Notes: generated from the letters alone by a model not told the origin. Counted from the stretch's first letter, positions 16,596-25,515 are shown. The stretch: DNA of 64,000 nucleotides from an uncultured Pseudomonas sp. (GCF_946886105.1 NZ_CAMPHV010000026.1:3374-67373); one strand, 5' to 3'. Translations and numbers: made by a program.

Positions 16596-18431
16596 ATGAA
16601 AAAGCTGATGGTTTCCAGCGCCGGGCTCGTACTGATCGCCCTGGCGTTTCTCGCCTTCAACCTGTTCTCCAGCCTGAGCCTGAGTGGCGCGCGGCTGGAC
16701 CTGACCGAACAGAAGCTCTACACCATCTCCGAAGGCACCGAGCAGATTCTCGCCAGCCTTGAGGAGCCGGTGGAGCTTAACTTCTTCTACTCCGACACCC
16801 TCGCCAAGGACCTGCCGGCGCTGCGCAACTACGCCAGGCGCGTCGAGGAAATGCTCGAGGCTTATCAGCGCGAGGCTGGCGACAAACTCAAGCTGAAGAT
16901 CATCGACCCCGAGCCGTTTTCCGAGGAAGAAGACAAAGCCGCCGAGTTCGGCTTGCAGGGCGTTCCCTTGCAGCAGGGCGGCGATTCGATCTATTTCGGC
17001 CTGGCCGGCAAGAACGCCGCGGGCGACGTGCAGGTGATCCCGTTCTTCGCCCTGGATCAGGAGGAGTTCCTCGAATACGAACTCAGCCGTTTGGTGCAGA
17101 ACCTGGCCAAACCGCAGCGCCCGGTGGTCGGGGTGTTGTCCGGGCTGCAGATCAATGGTGGCTTCGACATGGCCGCGCGCCAGCCGACGCCGCCGTGGAT
17201 GCTGATCGAGGAAGTGCGCCAGCTGTTCCAGATCGAAAGCCTGAAAAGCGACGTCGATCTGATCCCCGAAAACGTCTCGGTGCTGCTGCTGATCCATCCC
17301 AAGCAGTTGCCGCAGCAGACGCTCTACGCCATCGACCAGTTCGTTCTGCGTGGCGGCAAGTTGCTGGCTTTCGTCGACCCGTTCAGCGAAGCCGACAACC
17401 AGGCCGATATGCCGGGTGAGCCGGTAATCGACAAATCCTCCAACCTCGAGCCGCTGTTCAAGGCCTGGGGCCTGCGCATGCTGCCGGACCAGGTACTCGG
17501 CGACGGTTCCTACGCCATGGCGGTGAGCATGGGCCAGGGTCAGCGCGCGGTGCGTCATGCCGCCTGGTTGAGCTTGCCGAAGCAGGCGCTGGACCAGGAC
17601 GACATCAGCACCGCCGCGCTGGAGACCTTGACCGTGGCCACTGCCGGTATCCTCGAACCGCTGGAAGGGGCGAAAACCCAGTTCGTGCCGCTGGTCCAGA
17701 GTTCGCAGTACGCCATGCCCTTCGATGTGAAGCGCTTCGGCATGCTGAGCAACCCGGAAGAGTTGATCCGCGAACTGGAGCCGACCGGCGAGCGCTACAC
17801 CCTAGCCGCGCGGGTCAGCGGGCCGGCGCAGTCGGCCTACCCGGAAGGCATCGAGGGGCAGAAGGACGGCCTCAAACAAGCCGACACCATCAATGTGATC
17901 GTGGTCGCCGACACCGATATGCTCACCGACCGCATGTGGGTGCAGGTGCAGGACTTCTTCGGCCAACGCATCCCGCAGCCTTGGGCGGACAACGCCGGCT
18001 TCGCGATCAACGCCCTGGACAACCTGGCCGGCTCGGAAGCCTTGATCAGCGTGCGTTCGCGCGGGCGCTTCAGCCGTCCATTCGAGGTGGTCGAGGACAT
18101 TCAGCGCGAGGCCGAAGCGCGTTTCCGCGAGAAGGAGCAGGCCCTGCAAGCGCGCCTGGCTGACACCGAGCAGAAGCTCGCCGCCCTGCAGCGCAGCGAC
18201 GACCCGGAAAAGGCCCTCGAACTGACCCCCGAACAGCAAGCCGCAGTGCAGCAGTTCGTGCAGCAGAAGCTGCAGATCCGCAAGGAACTGCGCGATGTGC
18301 GTTACCAACTGAACGCCGATATCGAGGCCCTGGGCCGTACCCTGAAGGTTCTCAATATCGCTCTGGTGCCGGTGCTCCTGACCCTCGGGGTATTGGCCTT
18401 GTGGCTATGGCGCCGGCGTAAGCACGGTTGA
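16596..18431 (+). CDS. GldG-family ABC-associated membrane protein
   Basis: A 611-residue protein with one N-terminal transmembrane segment (about 6-28), a large periplasmic part and one C-terminal segment (about 583-605) before a basic WRRRKHG tail. LDLTEQKLYTISEGTEQIL (about 38-56) is the usual start of the GldG/ABC-type uncharacterised transport domain. A coiled coil of EQALQARLADTEQKLAAL type runs at about 510-570. It starts 8 bp after the permease. In related cassettes that I recall, a DUF4340 protein follows, but here a palindromic repeat follows instead. The function is unknown beyond membership in the exporter. Confidence 0.88.
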   Translation: MKKLMVSSAGLVLIALAFLAFNLFSSLSLSGARLDLTEQKLYTISEGTEQILASLEEPVELNFFYSDTLAKDLPALRNYARRVEEMLEAYQREAGDKLKLKIIDPEPFSEEEDKAAEFGLQGVPLQQGGDSIYFGLAGKNAAGDVQVIPFFALDQEEFLEYELSRLVQNLAKPQRPVVGVLSGLQINGGFDMAARQPTPPWMLIEEVRQLFQIESLKSDVDLIPENVSVLLLIHPKQLPQQTLYAIDQFVLRGGKLLAFVDPFSEADNQADMPGEPVIDKSSNLEPLFKAWGLRMLPDQVLGDGSYAMAVSMGQGQRAVRHAAWLSLPKQALDQDDISTAALETLTVATAGILEPLEGAKTQFVPLVQSSQYAMPFDVKRFGMLSNPEELIRELEPTGERYTLAARVSGPAQSAYPEGIEGQKDGLKQADTINVIVVADTDMLTDRMWVQVQDFFGQRIPQPWADNAGFAINALDNLAGSEALISVRSRGRFSRPFEVVEDIQREAEARFREKEQALQARLADTEQKLAALQRSDDPEKALELTPEQQAAVQQFVQQKLQIRKELRDVRYQLNADIEALGRTLKVLNIALVPVLLTLGVLALWLWRRRKHG

Positions 18432-18443
18432 GCGACTGTGCCT

Positions 18444-18513
18444 GTAGCCCAGATAAGCCTGGGCGCAATCCGGGAACGTTACCCCGGATTGCGCTGACGC
18501 TTATTCGGGTTAC
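18444..18513. repeat. Inverted pair of gtagccc...caatccggg palindromes
   Basis: gtagcccagataagcctggg with cgcaatccggg faces ccccggattgcgctgacgct with tattcgggttac, separated by about seven bases. Together they form an almost complete 70-bp inverted repeat 12 bases after the GldG-like gene. It probably folds in RNA and may end the ABC operon transcript. Confidence 0.7.
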
Positions 18514-18680
18514 GGGAGCGGAGCACTGTGGTCGAGTAGGGTGGATGACGCTTTTCTCATCCACCGTCCAGCAATAAGGCGGGGCTGGCCAGGTAAAACT
18601 CTTGTTCTATACTCGAAGCCCGTCGAGGCGTGGAACGTCTTTGCGTCACAATAAAAATCGCGAGTTTGGAGACAGTAGTA

Positions 18681-18890
18681 ATGGCTGATCGTGAGACTGG
18701 AACCGTCAAGTGGTTCAATGATTCCAAGGGCTATGGCTTTATCCAGCGTGAAAGCGGTGCCGATGTATTCGTGCACTTTCGCGCAATCCGCGGTGAAGGC
18801 CACCGTACCCTGGTCGAAGGGCAGAAGGTCGAATACAGCGTTACCCAAGGTCAGAAAGGCCTGCAGGCGGAAGACGTTTCCGCGCTTTGA
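18681..18890 (+). CDS. Cold-shock-domain protein
   Basis: A 69-residue single cold-shock domain that binds single-stranded nucleic acid and melts RNA structure. RNP1 is KGYGFI (16-21), RNP2 is VFVHF (29-33), and [12 protein letters not shown] starts the barrel. GGAG lies ten bases before the ATG. A TATACT -10 element at 18608-18613 gives a leader of about 60 bases, as is usual for csp genes. A strong terminator follows at 18913. It is transcribed alone and convergent with the conserved gene at 19215. It may not be cold-inducible, since many Pseudomonas paralogues are constitutive. Confidence 0.95.
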   Translation: MADRETGTVKWFNDSKGYGFIQRESGADVFVHFRAIRGEGHRTLVEGQKVEYSVTQGQKGLQAEDVSAL

Positions 18891-18912
18891 GCCCTGAACC
18901 GAGCAGCAAAGA

Positions 18913-18939
18913 GAAAGCCCGTCTATGACGGGCTTTCTT
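18913..18939 (+). terminator. Intrinsic terminator of the cold-shock gene
   Basis: GAAAGCCCGTC, loop TAT, GACGGGCTTTC is an 11-bp perfect stem 22 bases after the stop codon. It is followed by TT and a T-rich stretch. Confidence 0.88.
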
Positions 18940-18979
18940 GTTTGTCGGGTCTCGGTTCTGCTCCTGTGGGGTGACGATT

Positions 18980-19210
18980 ATCGCGGCCAAGGCCGCTCCT
19001 ACAGGACAGCCGCGATCCCGTAGCCCGGATGCAATCCGGGGAAATCGAATGCCGACAAAATGCTCGCGGCGGGAACCCACGTACCCCGTAGGAGCGGCCT
19101 TGGCCGCGATTGATGGTGAGCGGAGCACCGCCCGTAGCCCGTATAAGCCTAGGCGTAATCCGGGAGCTGTATCGGCCGTGCCTTCTTTCCCCGGATTGCA
19201 TCCGGGCTAC
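18980..19210. repeat. Nested inverted repeats of two REP classes (BIME-like)
   Basis: Outer and inner pairs are interleaved. REP units ggccaaggccgctcctac (18985-19002) and gtaggagcggccttggcc (19088-19105) face each other. gtagcccggatgcaatccgg (19020-19039) faces ccggattgcatccgggctac (19191-19210), with a further gtagcccgtataagcctagg unit at 19134. The whole 324-bp gap between the cold-shock gene and the gene at 19215 is repeat DNA with no gene. Confidence 0.75.
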
Positions 19211-19214
19211 GTTT

Positions 19215-19592
19215 TTAACCGGTGCGCCAGGTGATTTCTTCCACGCCATCGGCGCTGATGCGCATCCAACGGTCGGCTTGTTCGTCGCTTTCCTCTTCCT
19301 GCCAGCCGCCGGGGGCGCAGCGCACTTCGACGCCGAGCGCGGCGAAGGCGGCCTGGGCGCATGCGACGTCGTCGTCCCAGGGCGTGGCGTCGCTTTCCAG
19401 ATAGAGGCTATGCCACTTGCCCACGGCCTTGGGCAGCCAGACCACCGGAATATCGCCAGCGCGGCATTTGAAGGTCTGGCCCTTCTGCTGCCAGGGCGTG
19501 CAGGGGCCTAGCGCTTCGCCGAGCCAGGTGGCGATGGCCACGTGGTCGGCATCCTTGAGGTAGATCTCGATATCCGGCTGGCGCATGGTCAT
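19215..19592 (-). CDS. Conserved hypothetical protein
   Basis: A 125-residue acidic cytoplasmic protein beginning MTMRQPDIEIYLKDADHVAI. Other landmarks are FKCRAGDIPVVWLPKAVGKW (about 41-60), LYLESDATPWDDDVACAQAA and a Trp-rich end (ADRWMRISADGVEEITWRTG). No enzyme motif is recognised. It lies between the cold-shock gene and rlmA, a place I recall being held by a small hypothetical gene (PA1160) in P. aeruginosa, so it is a conserved neighbour rather than an orphan. It is separated from rlmA by a 63-bp gap carrying inverted-repeat ends. Confidence 0.75.
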   Translation of the reverse strand: MTMRQPDIEIYLKDADHVAIATWLGEALGPCTPWQQKGQTFKCRAGDIPVVWLPKAVGKWHSLYLESDATPWDDDVACAQAAFAALGVEVRCAPGGWQEEESDEQADRWMRISADGVEEITWRTG

Positions 19593-19613
19593 TCTCTGTT
19601 GTCGGGACTTAAG

Positions 19614-19665
19614 AGGCCGTTTGAAACGCGCGGCATAGTCGAGCGCGGTGGTTTTTCAACGGTCT
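19614..19665. repeat. Short inverted-repeat element with GGCCGTT...AACGG ends
   Basis: AGGCCGTTTGAAA at 19614-19626 faces GTTTTTCAACGGTCT at 19651-19665. The ends match those of the 199-bp element at 35216-35414 (CAGGCCGTTGAAAAAC). On the minus strand the end CCGTTGAAAAAC supplies the TGA stop codon of rlmA. Confidence 0.5.
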
Positions 19666-20465
19666 GTGCGTTCGATCCAATCGTAGCGTATGGCAACCGT
19701 CACCTCTAAGGGTTCGGCGATTACCGCGGCGCGCCGTTCGGCGCTGGCGCGCCAGCCGTGCGGGGTCATTGCCAGCAGATCGGCGCGGGCTTCGCTGCTG
19801 GTCAGCTGCAAGGGGAAGGTCAGGGTTTCGCTATGCGCCAGGCGCATGCCCTCGGGGATCAGTTCCAGGTGCTTCTGATCGTCGTAGTCGCGCACTTCGT
19901 CATACAGCTTCTGCCGCAGCTCCATCAGATGCACGCGGGTCGGGCCCATGCGCAGCAGGCCGCCGCCGGGGGCGAGTAGACGTTTGGCCTCCTGCCAATC
20001 GAGCGGGCTGAACACGCTGGCGAGCAAGTGGCAGCTGGCATCGGCCAGCGGTACCCGGGCCATGCTCGCGACCAGCCAGCTGAGTTGCGGGGCGCGCTTG
20101 CAAGCGCGTTTGATCGCCTCGCGGGAGATGTCCAGGGCGTAGCCTTCGGCCTGCGGCAGGGCGTCGGCGATCTGTCCGGTGTAATAGCCTTCGCCGCAAC
20201 CGATATCCAGCCAGCGTTGCGGCGTCCGTTCGGCGGCCAGTTCGGCCAGGCGCTTGGCCAGCGGCGCGTAGTGGCCGCCGTCGAGAAAGTGCCGGCGCGC
20301 CTCGACCATAGCGGCGTTGTCGCCCGGGTCGCGGCTGTTCTTGTGCTGCACCGGCAGCAGGTTCAGGTAACCCTGGCGCGCGCGGTCGAAACGATGCCCG
20401 GCGGGGCAGGCCACACCGTTATCGAGTGCGCTCAGCGCGCCTTGGCAGATGGGGCAGGTCAGCAT
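19656..20465 (-). CDS. rlmA: 23S rRNA (guanine-N1)-methyltransferase RlmA
   Basis: A 269-residue SAM-dependent methyltransferase for N1 of G745 in 23S rRNA. The N-terminal zinc finger is C4-C7-C20-H24 (CPICQGALS ... CPAGHRFDRARQGYLNLLPV), diagnostic of RlmA. The SAM-binding loop is LDIGCGEGYYTG (about 92-103). The ATG overlaps the dapE stop codon by one base, so the two are translationally coupled. It corresponds to rrmA (PA1161) as I recall. Its stop codon lies inside an inverted-repeat end (19651-19665). Confidence 0.94.
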   Translation of the reverse strand: MLTCPICQGALSALDNGVACPAGHRFDRARQGYLNLLPVQHKNSRDPGDNAAMVEARRHFLDGGHYAPLAKRLAELAAERTPQRWLDIGCGEGYYTGQIADALPQAEGYALDISREAIKRACKRAPQLSWLVASMARVPLADASCHLLASVFSPLDWQEAKRLLAPGGGLLRMGPTRVHLMELRQKLYDEVRDYDDQKHLELIPEGMRLAHSETLTFPLQLTSSEARADLLAMTPHGWRASAERRAAVIAEPLEVTVAIRYDWIERTDR

Positions 20466-21619
20466 CAGGCGAGAAGCTTCACGAGGGTCTGATAGTAAAT
20501 CTCGGTCAGCACGTCCAGGTCGCTGGCCAACACCCGCTCGTTGATCTGGTGGATGGTCGCGTTGACCGGGCCGAGTTCGACGACCTGGGTGCCCATGGTG
20601 GCGATAAAGCGGCCGTCGGAGGTGCCGCCGCTGGTCGAGGGCTGGGTGTCGCGGCCGGTCACGGCCTTGATGCTGGCGGCCACGGCGTCGAGCAGCGCGC
20701 CCGGTTCGGTGAGGAACGGCAGGCCGGACAGCGCCCATTCGATGTGATAGTCGAGGCCATGCTTGTCGAGAATCGCATTGACCCGCTGTTGCAGGCCCTC
20801 GACCGTGGATTCGGTGGAGAAGCGGAAGTTGAAGATCGCCTGCAACTCGCCCGGAATCACGTTGGTCGCGCCGGTGCCGGCATTCAGGTTGGAGACCTGG
20901 AAACTGGTCGGCGGGAAGAACGCGTTGCCATCGTCCCAGTGCTCGGCGGCCAGTTCGGCTAGCGCCGGGGCGGCCAGGTGGATCGGGTTCTTCGCCAGGT
21001 GCGGGTAGGCCACGTGGCCCTGCACGCCGCGCACCGTCAGCTTGGCGCCAAGGGAGCCGCGGCGGCCGTTCTTCACCACGTCACCGACCAGCGAAGTGCT
21101 CGACGGCTCTCCGACGATGCACCAATCCAGGCGCTCGCCGCGTGCGGCCAGGCGTTCGACCACGGCCTTGGTGCCGTACTGGGCCGGGCCTTCTTCGTCG
21201 CTGGTGATCAGGAAGGCGATGCGGCCTTTATGTTGCGGGTGGTCGCCGACGAAGCGCTCGACCGCGATGATCATCGACGCCAGGCTGCCTTTCATGTCCG
21301 CCGCGCCGCGCCCGCAGAGCATGCCCTGTTCGTCGATCAGCGCATCGAACGGTTGGTGCTGCCAGGCCTGTAACGGACCGGTCGGCACCACGTCGGTGTG
21401 GCCGGCGAAGCACAGCACCGGACCATTCTGGGTGCCGCGGCTGGCCCAGAAATTCTCCACTTCCTCGATACGCATGGGTTCGATATCGAAGCCGACCGCG
21501 GCCAGGCGGCGCATCATCAATTCCTGGCAACCCTCGTCGACCGGAGTGACGGAGGGGCGGCGAATCAGGTCGCAGGCGAGCTCCAGGGTGGGCGTCAGGG
21601 TAGGCGAGGGGACGGTCAT
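20465..21619 (-). CDS. dapE: Succinyl-diaminopimelate desuccinylase
   Basis: A 384-residue dizinc M20 hydrolase that removes succinate from N-succinyl-LL-DAP in the succinylase branch of lysine and peptidoglycan-DAP synthesis. Metal and catalytic residues are visible: H74 and D76 in [12 protein letters not shown]108 in [10 protein letters not shown], and E142-E143 in TSDEEGPA. The length is normal (375-385). dapD and dapC lie 8-11 kb away in the window, so three steps of the branch are loosely clustered. rlmA follows with a one-base overlap. ndvB lies 75 bp upstream on the same strand but is separated by a terminator, so dapE probably has its own promoter. Confidence 0.96.
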   Translation of the reverse strand: MTVPSPTLTPTLELACDLIRRPSVTPVDEGCQELMMRRLAAVGFDIEPMRIEEVENFWASRGTQNGPVLCFAGHTDVVPTGPLQAWQHQPFDALIDEQGMLCGRGAADMKGSLASMIIAVERFVGDHPQHKGRIAFLITSDEEGPAQYGTKAVVERLAARGERLDWCIVGEPSSTSLVGDVVKNGRRGSLGAKLTVRGVQGHVAYPHLAKNPIHLAAPALAELAAEHWDDGNAFFPPTSFQVSNLNAGTGATNVIPGELQAIFNFRFSTESTVEGLQQRVNAILDKHGLDYHIEWALSGLPFLTEPGALLDAVAASIKAVTGRDTQPSTSGGTSDGRFIATMGTQVVELGPVNATIHQINERVLASDLDVLTEIYYQTLVKLLA

Positions 21620-21659
21620 TGCGGCTCCAAAGCGGCATCAAGCGGAAAGGCCGCTATCT

Positions 21660-21689
21660 TAAAGCAAAACGGCGGCCCTTGGCCGCCGT
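21660..21689 (-). terminator. Intrinsic terminator of the ndvB-like gene
   Basis: ACGGCGGCC-ctt-GGCCGCCGT (21669-21689) is a perfect 9-bp stem with a 3-base loop. Read on the minus strand it is followed by TTTTGCTTT. It starts six bases after the stop of the glucan synthase gene. Confidence 0.8.
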
Positions 21690-21694
21690 GTCGC

Positions 21695-24289
21695 TTAGAC
21701 CGGAATGGCTTCGTCGGCGGTCTCTTCCTGGGGTTTGGGCAGGGATGACAACAGCGCCATGATCAACGCCGCCAGGTACGGCAAGGATTGCACCAGCAGC
21801 ATCGCCACCCAGAACTTCACGTCGGCGCTGGGCAGGCCCTGGACGATGGCGATGCCCACGGCCGCGCCCCAGAGCAGCAGCATGATGAAGACCTCTTCAC
21901 GGGCTTCCGCCAGGGCCACCATCAGGCCGTGGTTGCTGGCCATCTTCGGCGTACGGAAGAACGGGATGCTGGTGGTGAAGAAGCCGTACAGCACCGCCTT
22001 GGCGATGGTGTGCGACAGCGCCAGCCCGGCCAGCGCGGCGCAGAACGCATCCTTCAGATTGACGCCGACCGCGCGCCGATAGAGGAAGACGATCTTCGCC
22101 ACCTTGAACACGAACAGCGCCAGCGGCGGAATGGCGAAGATCAGCAGCGGCGGGTCGACCCGCTGCGGCACGATGATCATCGCCGCCGACCAGAGCAACG
22201 CGCCCACGGTGAAGAAGATGTTCAGGCCATCGGCGACCCAAGGCAGCCAGCCGGCGATGAAGTGGTAGCGCTGGCCGCGCTTGAGCTCGCAGTCCTGGCC
22301 GAGGAACAGGCTGCGCGCGTGGCCTTTCATGATCTGGATGGCACCGTAGGCCCAGCGGAAGCGCTGCTTCTTGAAGTCGATAAAGGTGTCCGGCATCAGG
22401 CCTTTGCCGAAGCTGTCATGGGCGTAAGCGGCGGCATAGCCTTTCTTGAACACGCGCAGGCCGAGTTCGGCGTCCTCGCAGATGGTCCAGTCGGCCCACT
22501 TCAGTTCGTCCATCACGCTGCGGCGGATCATGGTCATGGTGCCGTGCTGGATGATCGCGTTGCGGTCGTTGCGGGTGACCATGCCGATATGGAAGAAGCC
22601 CTTGTATTCGGCGTAGCAGAGCTTCTTGAACGCGCTTTCCTGGTCGTCGCGGTAGTCCTGCGGCGACTGCACCACGGCGATTGCGGGGTCGGCGAAGTGC
22701 GGCACCATGTGCTTGAGCCAGTTGCGGTCGACGCAGTAGTCGGAGTCGATCACCGCCACCACTTCGGCATCCGGCGCTGTGTGCGGCAGGATGTAGTTCA
22801 GCGCGCCACCCTTGAAGCCGGCCAGGGGCGCGACATGGAAGAACCTGAAGCGCGGCCCGAGCTGTTCGCAATAGGCCTGCACCGGCTCCCACACCGCCGG
22901 GTCCTTGGTGTTGTTGTCGATGATCAGTACTTCGAAGTCCGGGTAATCGAGATTGGCCAGGGCATCGAGGGTCTGTTTGACCATCTCCGGCGGCTCGTTG
23001 TAGCAGGGCACGTGGATCGACACCTTGGGCCGGTAGGCGTTGTCGGCCAGCACCGGGCAGAACGGCCGCCTGCGGGTGTGCATCCACACGGTTTCCGCCA
23101 GCTCATGGGCTTCGGTGAGCAGCACGATAAACACGCCGAGGGCGCCAAAGCCGAGCAGCAGGCCGACCATGATGCTGAACCAGGTGCTGTATTGCTGGCT
23201 GTAGTCGTAGCCGATCCATACCAGCAGCGAGCCGCCGGCGAACGCGACGAAGGTCAGGAAGGTGCGTCCGCGCTGGCGCAGCGCGCTGCCGTCGATCAGC
23301 AGCAGGGTCAAAGCCATCAATGCCATGACCACCGAGGCGACGGCCAGCAGGCGCCATTGCGGAATGGCCACCACCGGGCCTTCGAAATTGAATTTGGCCT
23401 GGCGGTCGAGGTCGTAAACGCCCCAATAGGCACCGACCGAACCTTCGTCGCTGCTTTTCCATGGCTGATCGAAAGCTTCGATGACGAAGTAGTTATAGCC
23501 CTTGCTGTTCAGGGTGTTGACCAGGGTGCGCAGGTAGATCGCCTGATCGGCCGGGGAGGCGTCGGCGCCGCCGCGCATGCGGCCGTTGCTCGGCCAGCCC
23601 ACTTCGGACAGCAGTAGCGGCTTTTTCGGGAAGAGTTTTTTCAGGTCGCGGGCGCGGTCGAGGACGAACTGGGTGGAGTCCTCCATCGGCACGAATTCCC
23701 AATAGGGCAGTACGTGGGCGGCGATCAGGTCGACGTGCTCGGCGATCTGGGGGTGCTCCTCCCAGATGTGCCACTGCTCGGAGGTGGTCACCGGTACCTT
23801 CACCGCGGCACGCACGCGATCGAGGTAAGCGATCAATGCCTCGGGCTCTATCTCGCTACGGAACAATGCCTCGTTGCCCACCACCACGCGCACGACACTG
23901 CGCGAGCTGTTGGCGATCTCGATGGCTTTGGCGATCTCGCGCTCGTTGCGCTGCAGGTCCGGGCTGATCCAGATACCCAGGGTCACCCGCAGGCCCAGTT
24001 CCTCGGCGAGCCGCGGAATGTTCGCCAGGCTGCCGTCCACCGAGTAGGTGCGGATGTTGTCGGTCTGCTTGGTGAGCAACTCCAGGTCGGCGCGTATTTC
24101 CGCGTCGCTGGGGTAGGTATTGGTCTGTGGGTTCTGCCCCTGGCGGAAGGGCGAGAACGAATAGCCGGAAATCTGCTCGGGCCAGTCCGGCGCGCTGACC
24201 GGCCGGTTATAGAGTGCCCAGATACCAGCAAAGAGTGCGGCTATGGCCAGGACCACAACCAGATTGATTCCAAGTTTACGCGCAGGCAT
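21695..24289 (-). CDS. ndvB: NdvB-like beta-1,3-glucan synthase (GH17-GT2 fusion)
   Basis: An 864-residue inner-membrane protein. TM1 (about 7-27) precedes a periplasmic GH17 domain (about 38-305) with likely acid/base E140 (VVVGNEALF) and nucleophile E229 (LLLSEVGWPS). TM helices follow at about 313-395. The cytoplasmic GT2 domain (about 425-690) holds D515-S-D517, the TICEDAELGLR block and a QxxRW motif at about 641-645 (KQRFRWAYG). More TM helices close the protein. The architecture is that of P. aeruginosa NdvB (PA1163), which makes periplasmic glucans linked to biofilm antibiotic tolerance. As I recall, dapE and rlmA are its neighbours there too. Whether the product is cyclic is inferred from homology. 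Confidence 0.88.
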   Translation of the reverse strand: MPARKLGINLVVVLAIAALFAGIWALYNRPVSAPDWPEQISGYSFSPFRQGQNPQTNTYPSDAEIRADLELLTKQTDNIRTYSVDGSLANIPRLAEELGLRVTLGIWISPDLQRNEREIAKAIEIANSSRSVVRVVVGNEALFRSEIEPEALIAYLDRVRAAVKVPVTTSEQWHIWEEHPQIAEHVDLIAAHVLPYWEFVPMEDSTQFVLDRARDLKKLFPKKPLLLSEVGWPSNGRMRGGADASPADQAIYLRTLVNTLNSKGYNYFVIEAFDQPWKSSDEGSVGAYWGVYDLDRQAKFNFEGPVVAIPQWRLLAVASVVMALMALTLLLIDGSALRQRGRTFLTFVAFAGGSLLVWIGYDYSQQYSTWFSIMVGLLLGFGALGVFIVLLTEAHELAETVWMHTRRRPFCPVLADNAYRPKVSIHVPCYNEPPEMVKQTLDALANLDYPDFEVLIIDNNTKDPAVWEPVQAYCEQLGPRFRFFHVAPLAGFKGGALNYILPHTAPDAEVVAVIDSDYCVDRNWLKHMVPHFADPAIAVVQSPQDYRDDQESAFKKLCYAEYKGFFHIGMVTRNDRNAIIQHGTMTMIRRSVMDELKWADWTICEDAELGLRVFKKGYAAAYAHDSFGKGLMPDTFIDFKKQRFRWAYGAIQIMKGHARSLFLGQDCELKRGQRYHFIAGWLPWVADGLNIFFTVGALLWSAAMIIVPQRVDPPLLIFAIPPLALFVFKVAKIVFLYRRAVGVNLKDAFCAALAGLALSHTIAKAVLYGFFTTSIPFFRTPKMASNHGLMVALAEAREEVFIMLLLWGAAVGIAIVQGLPSADVKFWVAMLLVQSLPYLAALIMALLSSLPKPQEETADEAIPV

Positions 24290-24593
24290 AGCGTCTTCAG
24301 GTTCCGCAGGGAGGGCAATACAGAGGAGTCGACGAGCGTCGGATGGCGCGCATGCTACTCCGCCGCCCGTGGACTGTATAGCGAGGCTTGAGCCCCTCTT
24401 GGCGTGGTTTTTCGGCGTGCCCGAAATTGGAGCAGGAAAGCCCTCGGAAAGTTCTCCGCTGCGCTTAAAACGCCCAGCGCCGCCTGGCTTTTCGGCGCTC
24501 CCGCTGTCGGGTGCGCAGCGAATCGCGCTTGGGTGCGGCGGCTGAGCTTTCTATACTGTGCGCCCGCTTGGGTCAGGGTATCGAGGTAATCAA
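24290..24593. other. Divergent gap between ndvB and tcdA
   Basis: This 304-bp gap holds no gene-like frame. A strong candidate promoter for tcdA lies at its right end (24529-24557). The left part should contain the ndvB promoter, which I cannot place. Two near-identical phrases (ttttcggcgtgcccg at 24410-24424 and ttttcggcgctcccg at 24488-24502) recur, and no palindromic repeat is present. Confidence 0.5.
24529..24557 (+). promoter_or_regulatory. Candidate sigma-70 promoter of tcdA
   Basis: TTGGGT (24529-24534), a 17-base spacer and TATACT (24552-24557) sit 36 bases before the tcdA start. The spacing is ideal and the -10 hexamer is strong. Confidence 0.5.
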
Positions 24594-25400
24594 ATGACGT
24601 TCGACGAACAACGCTTTGCCGGCATTGCCCGCTTGTACGGCCGCGAGGGCGCCGAGCGCCTGGTTGCGGCTCACGTCGCGGTGGTCGGCATTGGCGGCGT
24701 CGGCTCCTGGGCGGCGGAAGCCCTGGCGCGCTCGGGGGTCGGCGAGATCTCCCTGTTCGATCTGGACGATGTCTGCGTCAGCAATAGCAACCGGCAACTG
24801 CATGCGTTGGACAGCACGCTCGGCCAGCCCAAGGTCGAAGTCATGGCGGCGCGCATTCGTGGCATCAACCCGGCCTGTGTGGTGCATGCGGTGGCGGACT
24901 TCGTCACCCGCGAAACCATGGCCGAGTACATCACCGAACAGCTCGATGCGGTGATCGACTGCATCGACAGCGTCAATGCCAAGGCGGCGCTGATCGCCTG
25001 GTGCAAGCGGCGCAAGATCCAGGTGATCACCACCGGCGGCGCCGGCGGACAGATCGATCCGACACAGATCCAGGTCGGCGACCTGAACAAGACCTGGAAC
25101 GATCCGCTGGCGTCCAAGGTACGCTCGATTCTGCGCCGCGATTACAACTTCTCGCGTACCCAGGGACGTAACTACAGCGTGCCCTGCGTGTTTTCCAGCG
25201 AACAACTGCGCTACCCCAAACCGGACGGCAGCGTTTGTCAGCACAAGGGGTTCGTCGGCGAAGGGGTCAAACTCGACTGCGCCGGGGGCTTCGGCGCGGT
25301 AACCATGGTGACCGCGACCTTTGCCATGGTCGCCGTCGCCAAAACCGTGGAAAAGCTGGTGGCCGGCACGCGGCGGCCCGCTGAGCGTCGCCAGGCGTAA
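24594..25400 (+). CDS. tcdA: tRNA threonylcarbamoyladenosine dehydratase (TcdA/CsdL)
   Basis: A 268-residue ThiF/MoeB-type ATP-dependent enzyme that cyclises t6A37 to ct6A37 in ANN-decoding tRNAs. The nucleotide loop VVGIGGVGSWAAEALARSGV (about residues 30-49), LFDLDDVCVSNSNRQLHAL and the DCIDSVNAKAAL block identify the family. The ATG at 24594 is chosen for GAGGT eight bases upstream. An earlier in-frame start lacks a ribosome site. In E. coli its partners csdA and csdE are adjacent. Here they are 1.5 kb away on the other strand, with two unrelated genes between. Confidence 0.94.
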   Translation: MTFDEQRFAGIARLYGREGAERLVAAHVAVVGIGGVGSWAAEALARSGVGEISLFDLDDVCVSNSNRQLHALDSTLGQPKVEVMAARIRGINPACVVHAVADFVTRETMAEYITEQLDAVIDCIDSVNAKAALIAWCKRRKIQVITTGGAGGQIDPTQIQVGDLNKTWNDPLASKVRSILRRDYNFSRTQGRNYSVPCVFSSEQLRYPKPDGSVCQHKGFVGEGVKLDCAGGFGAVTMVTATFAMVAVAKTVEKLVAGTRRPAERRQA

Positions 25401-25515
25401 CGGATTGTCCAGCCTTGGCTAAGCTTGAATGAACGATTCGACTGGTTACAGGTTTCTTATAGGCACGATGAGGTGGGCGGTGGTGTATAGGTCTTGTCTT
25501 GCTTGGCCGACCGAG

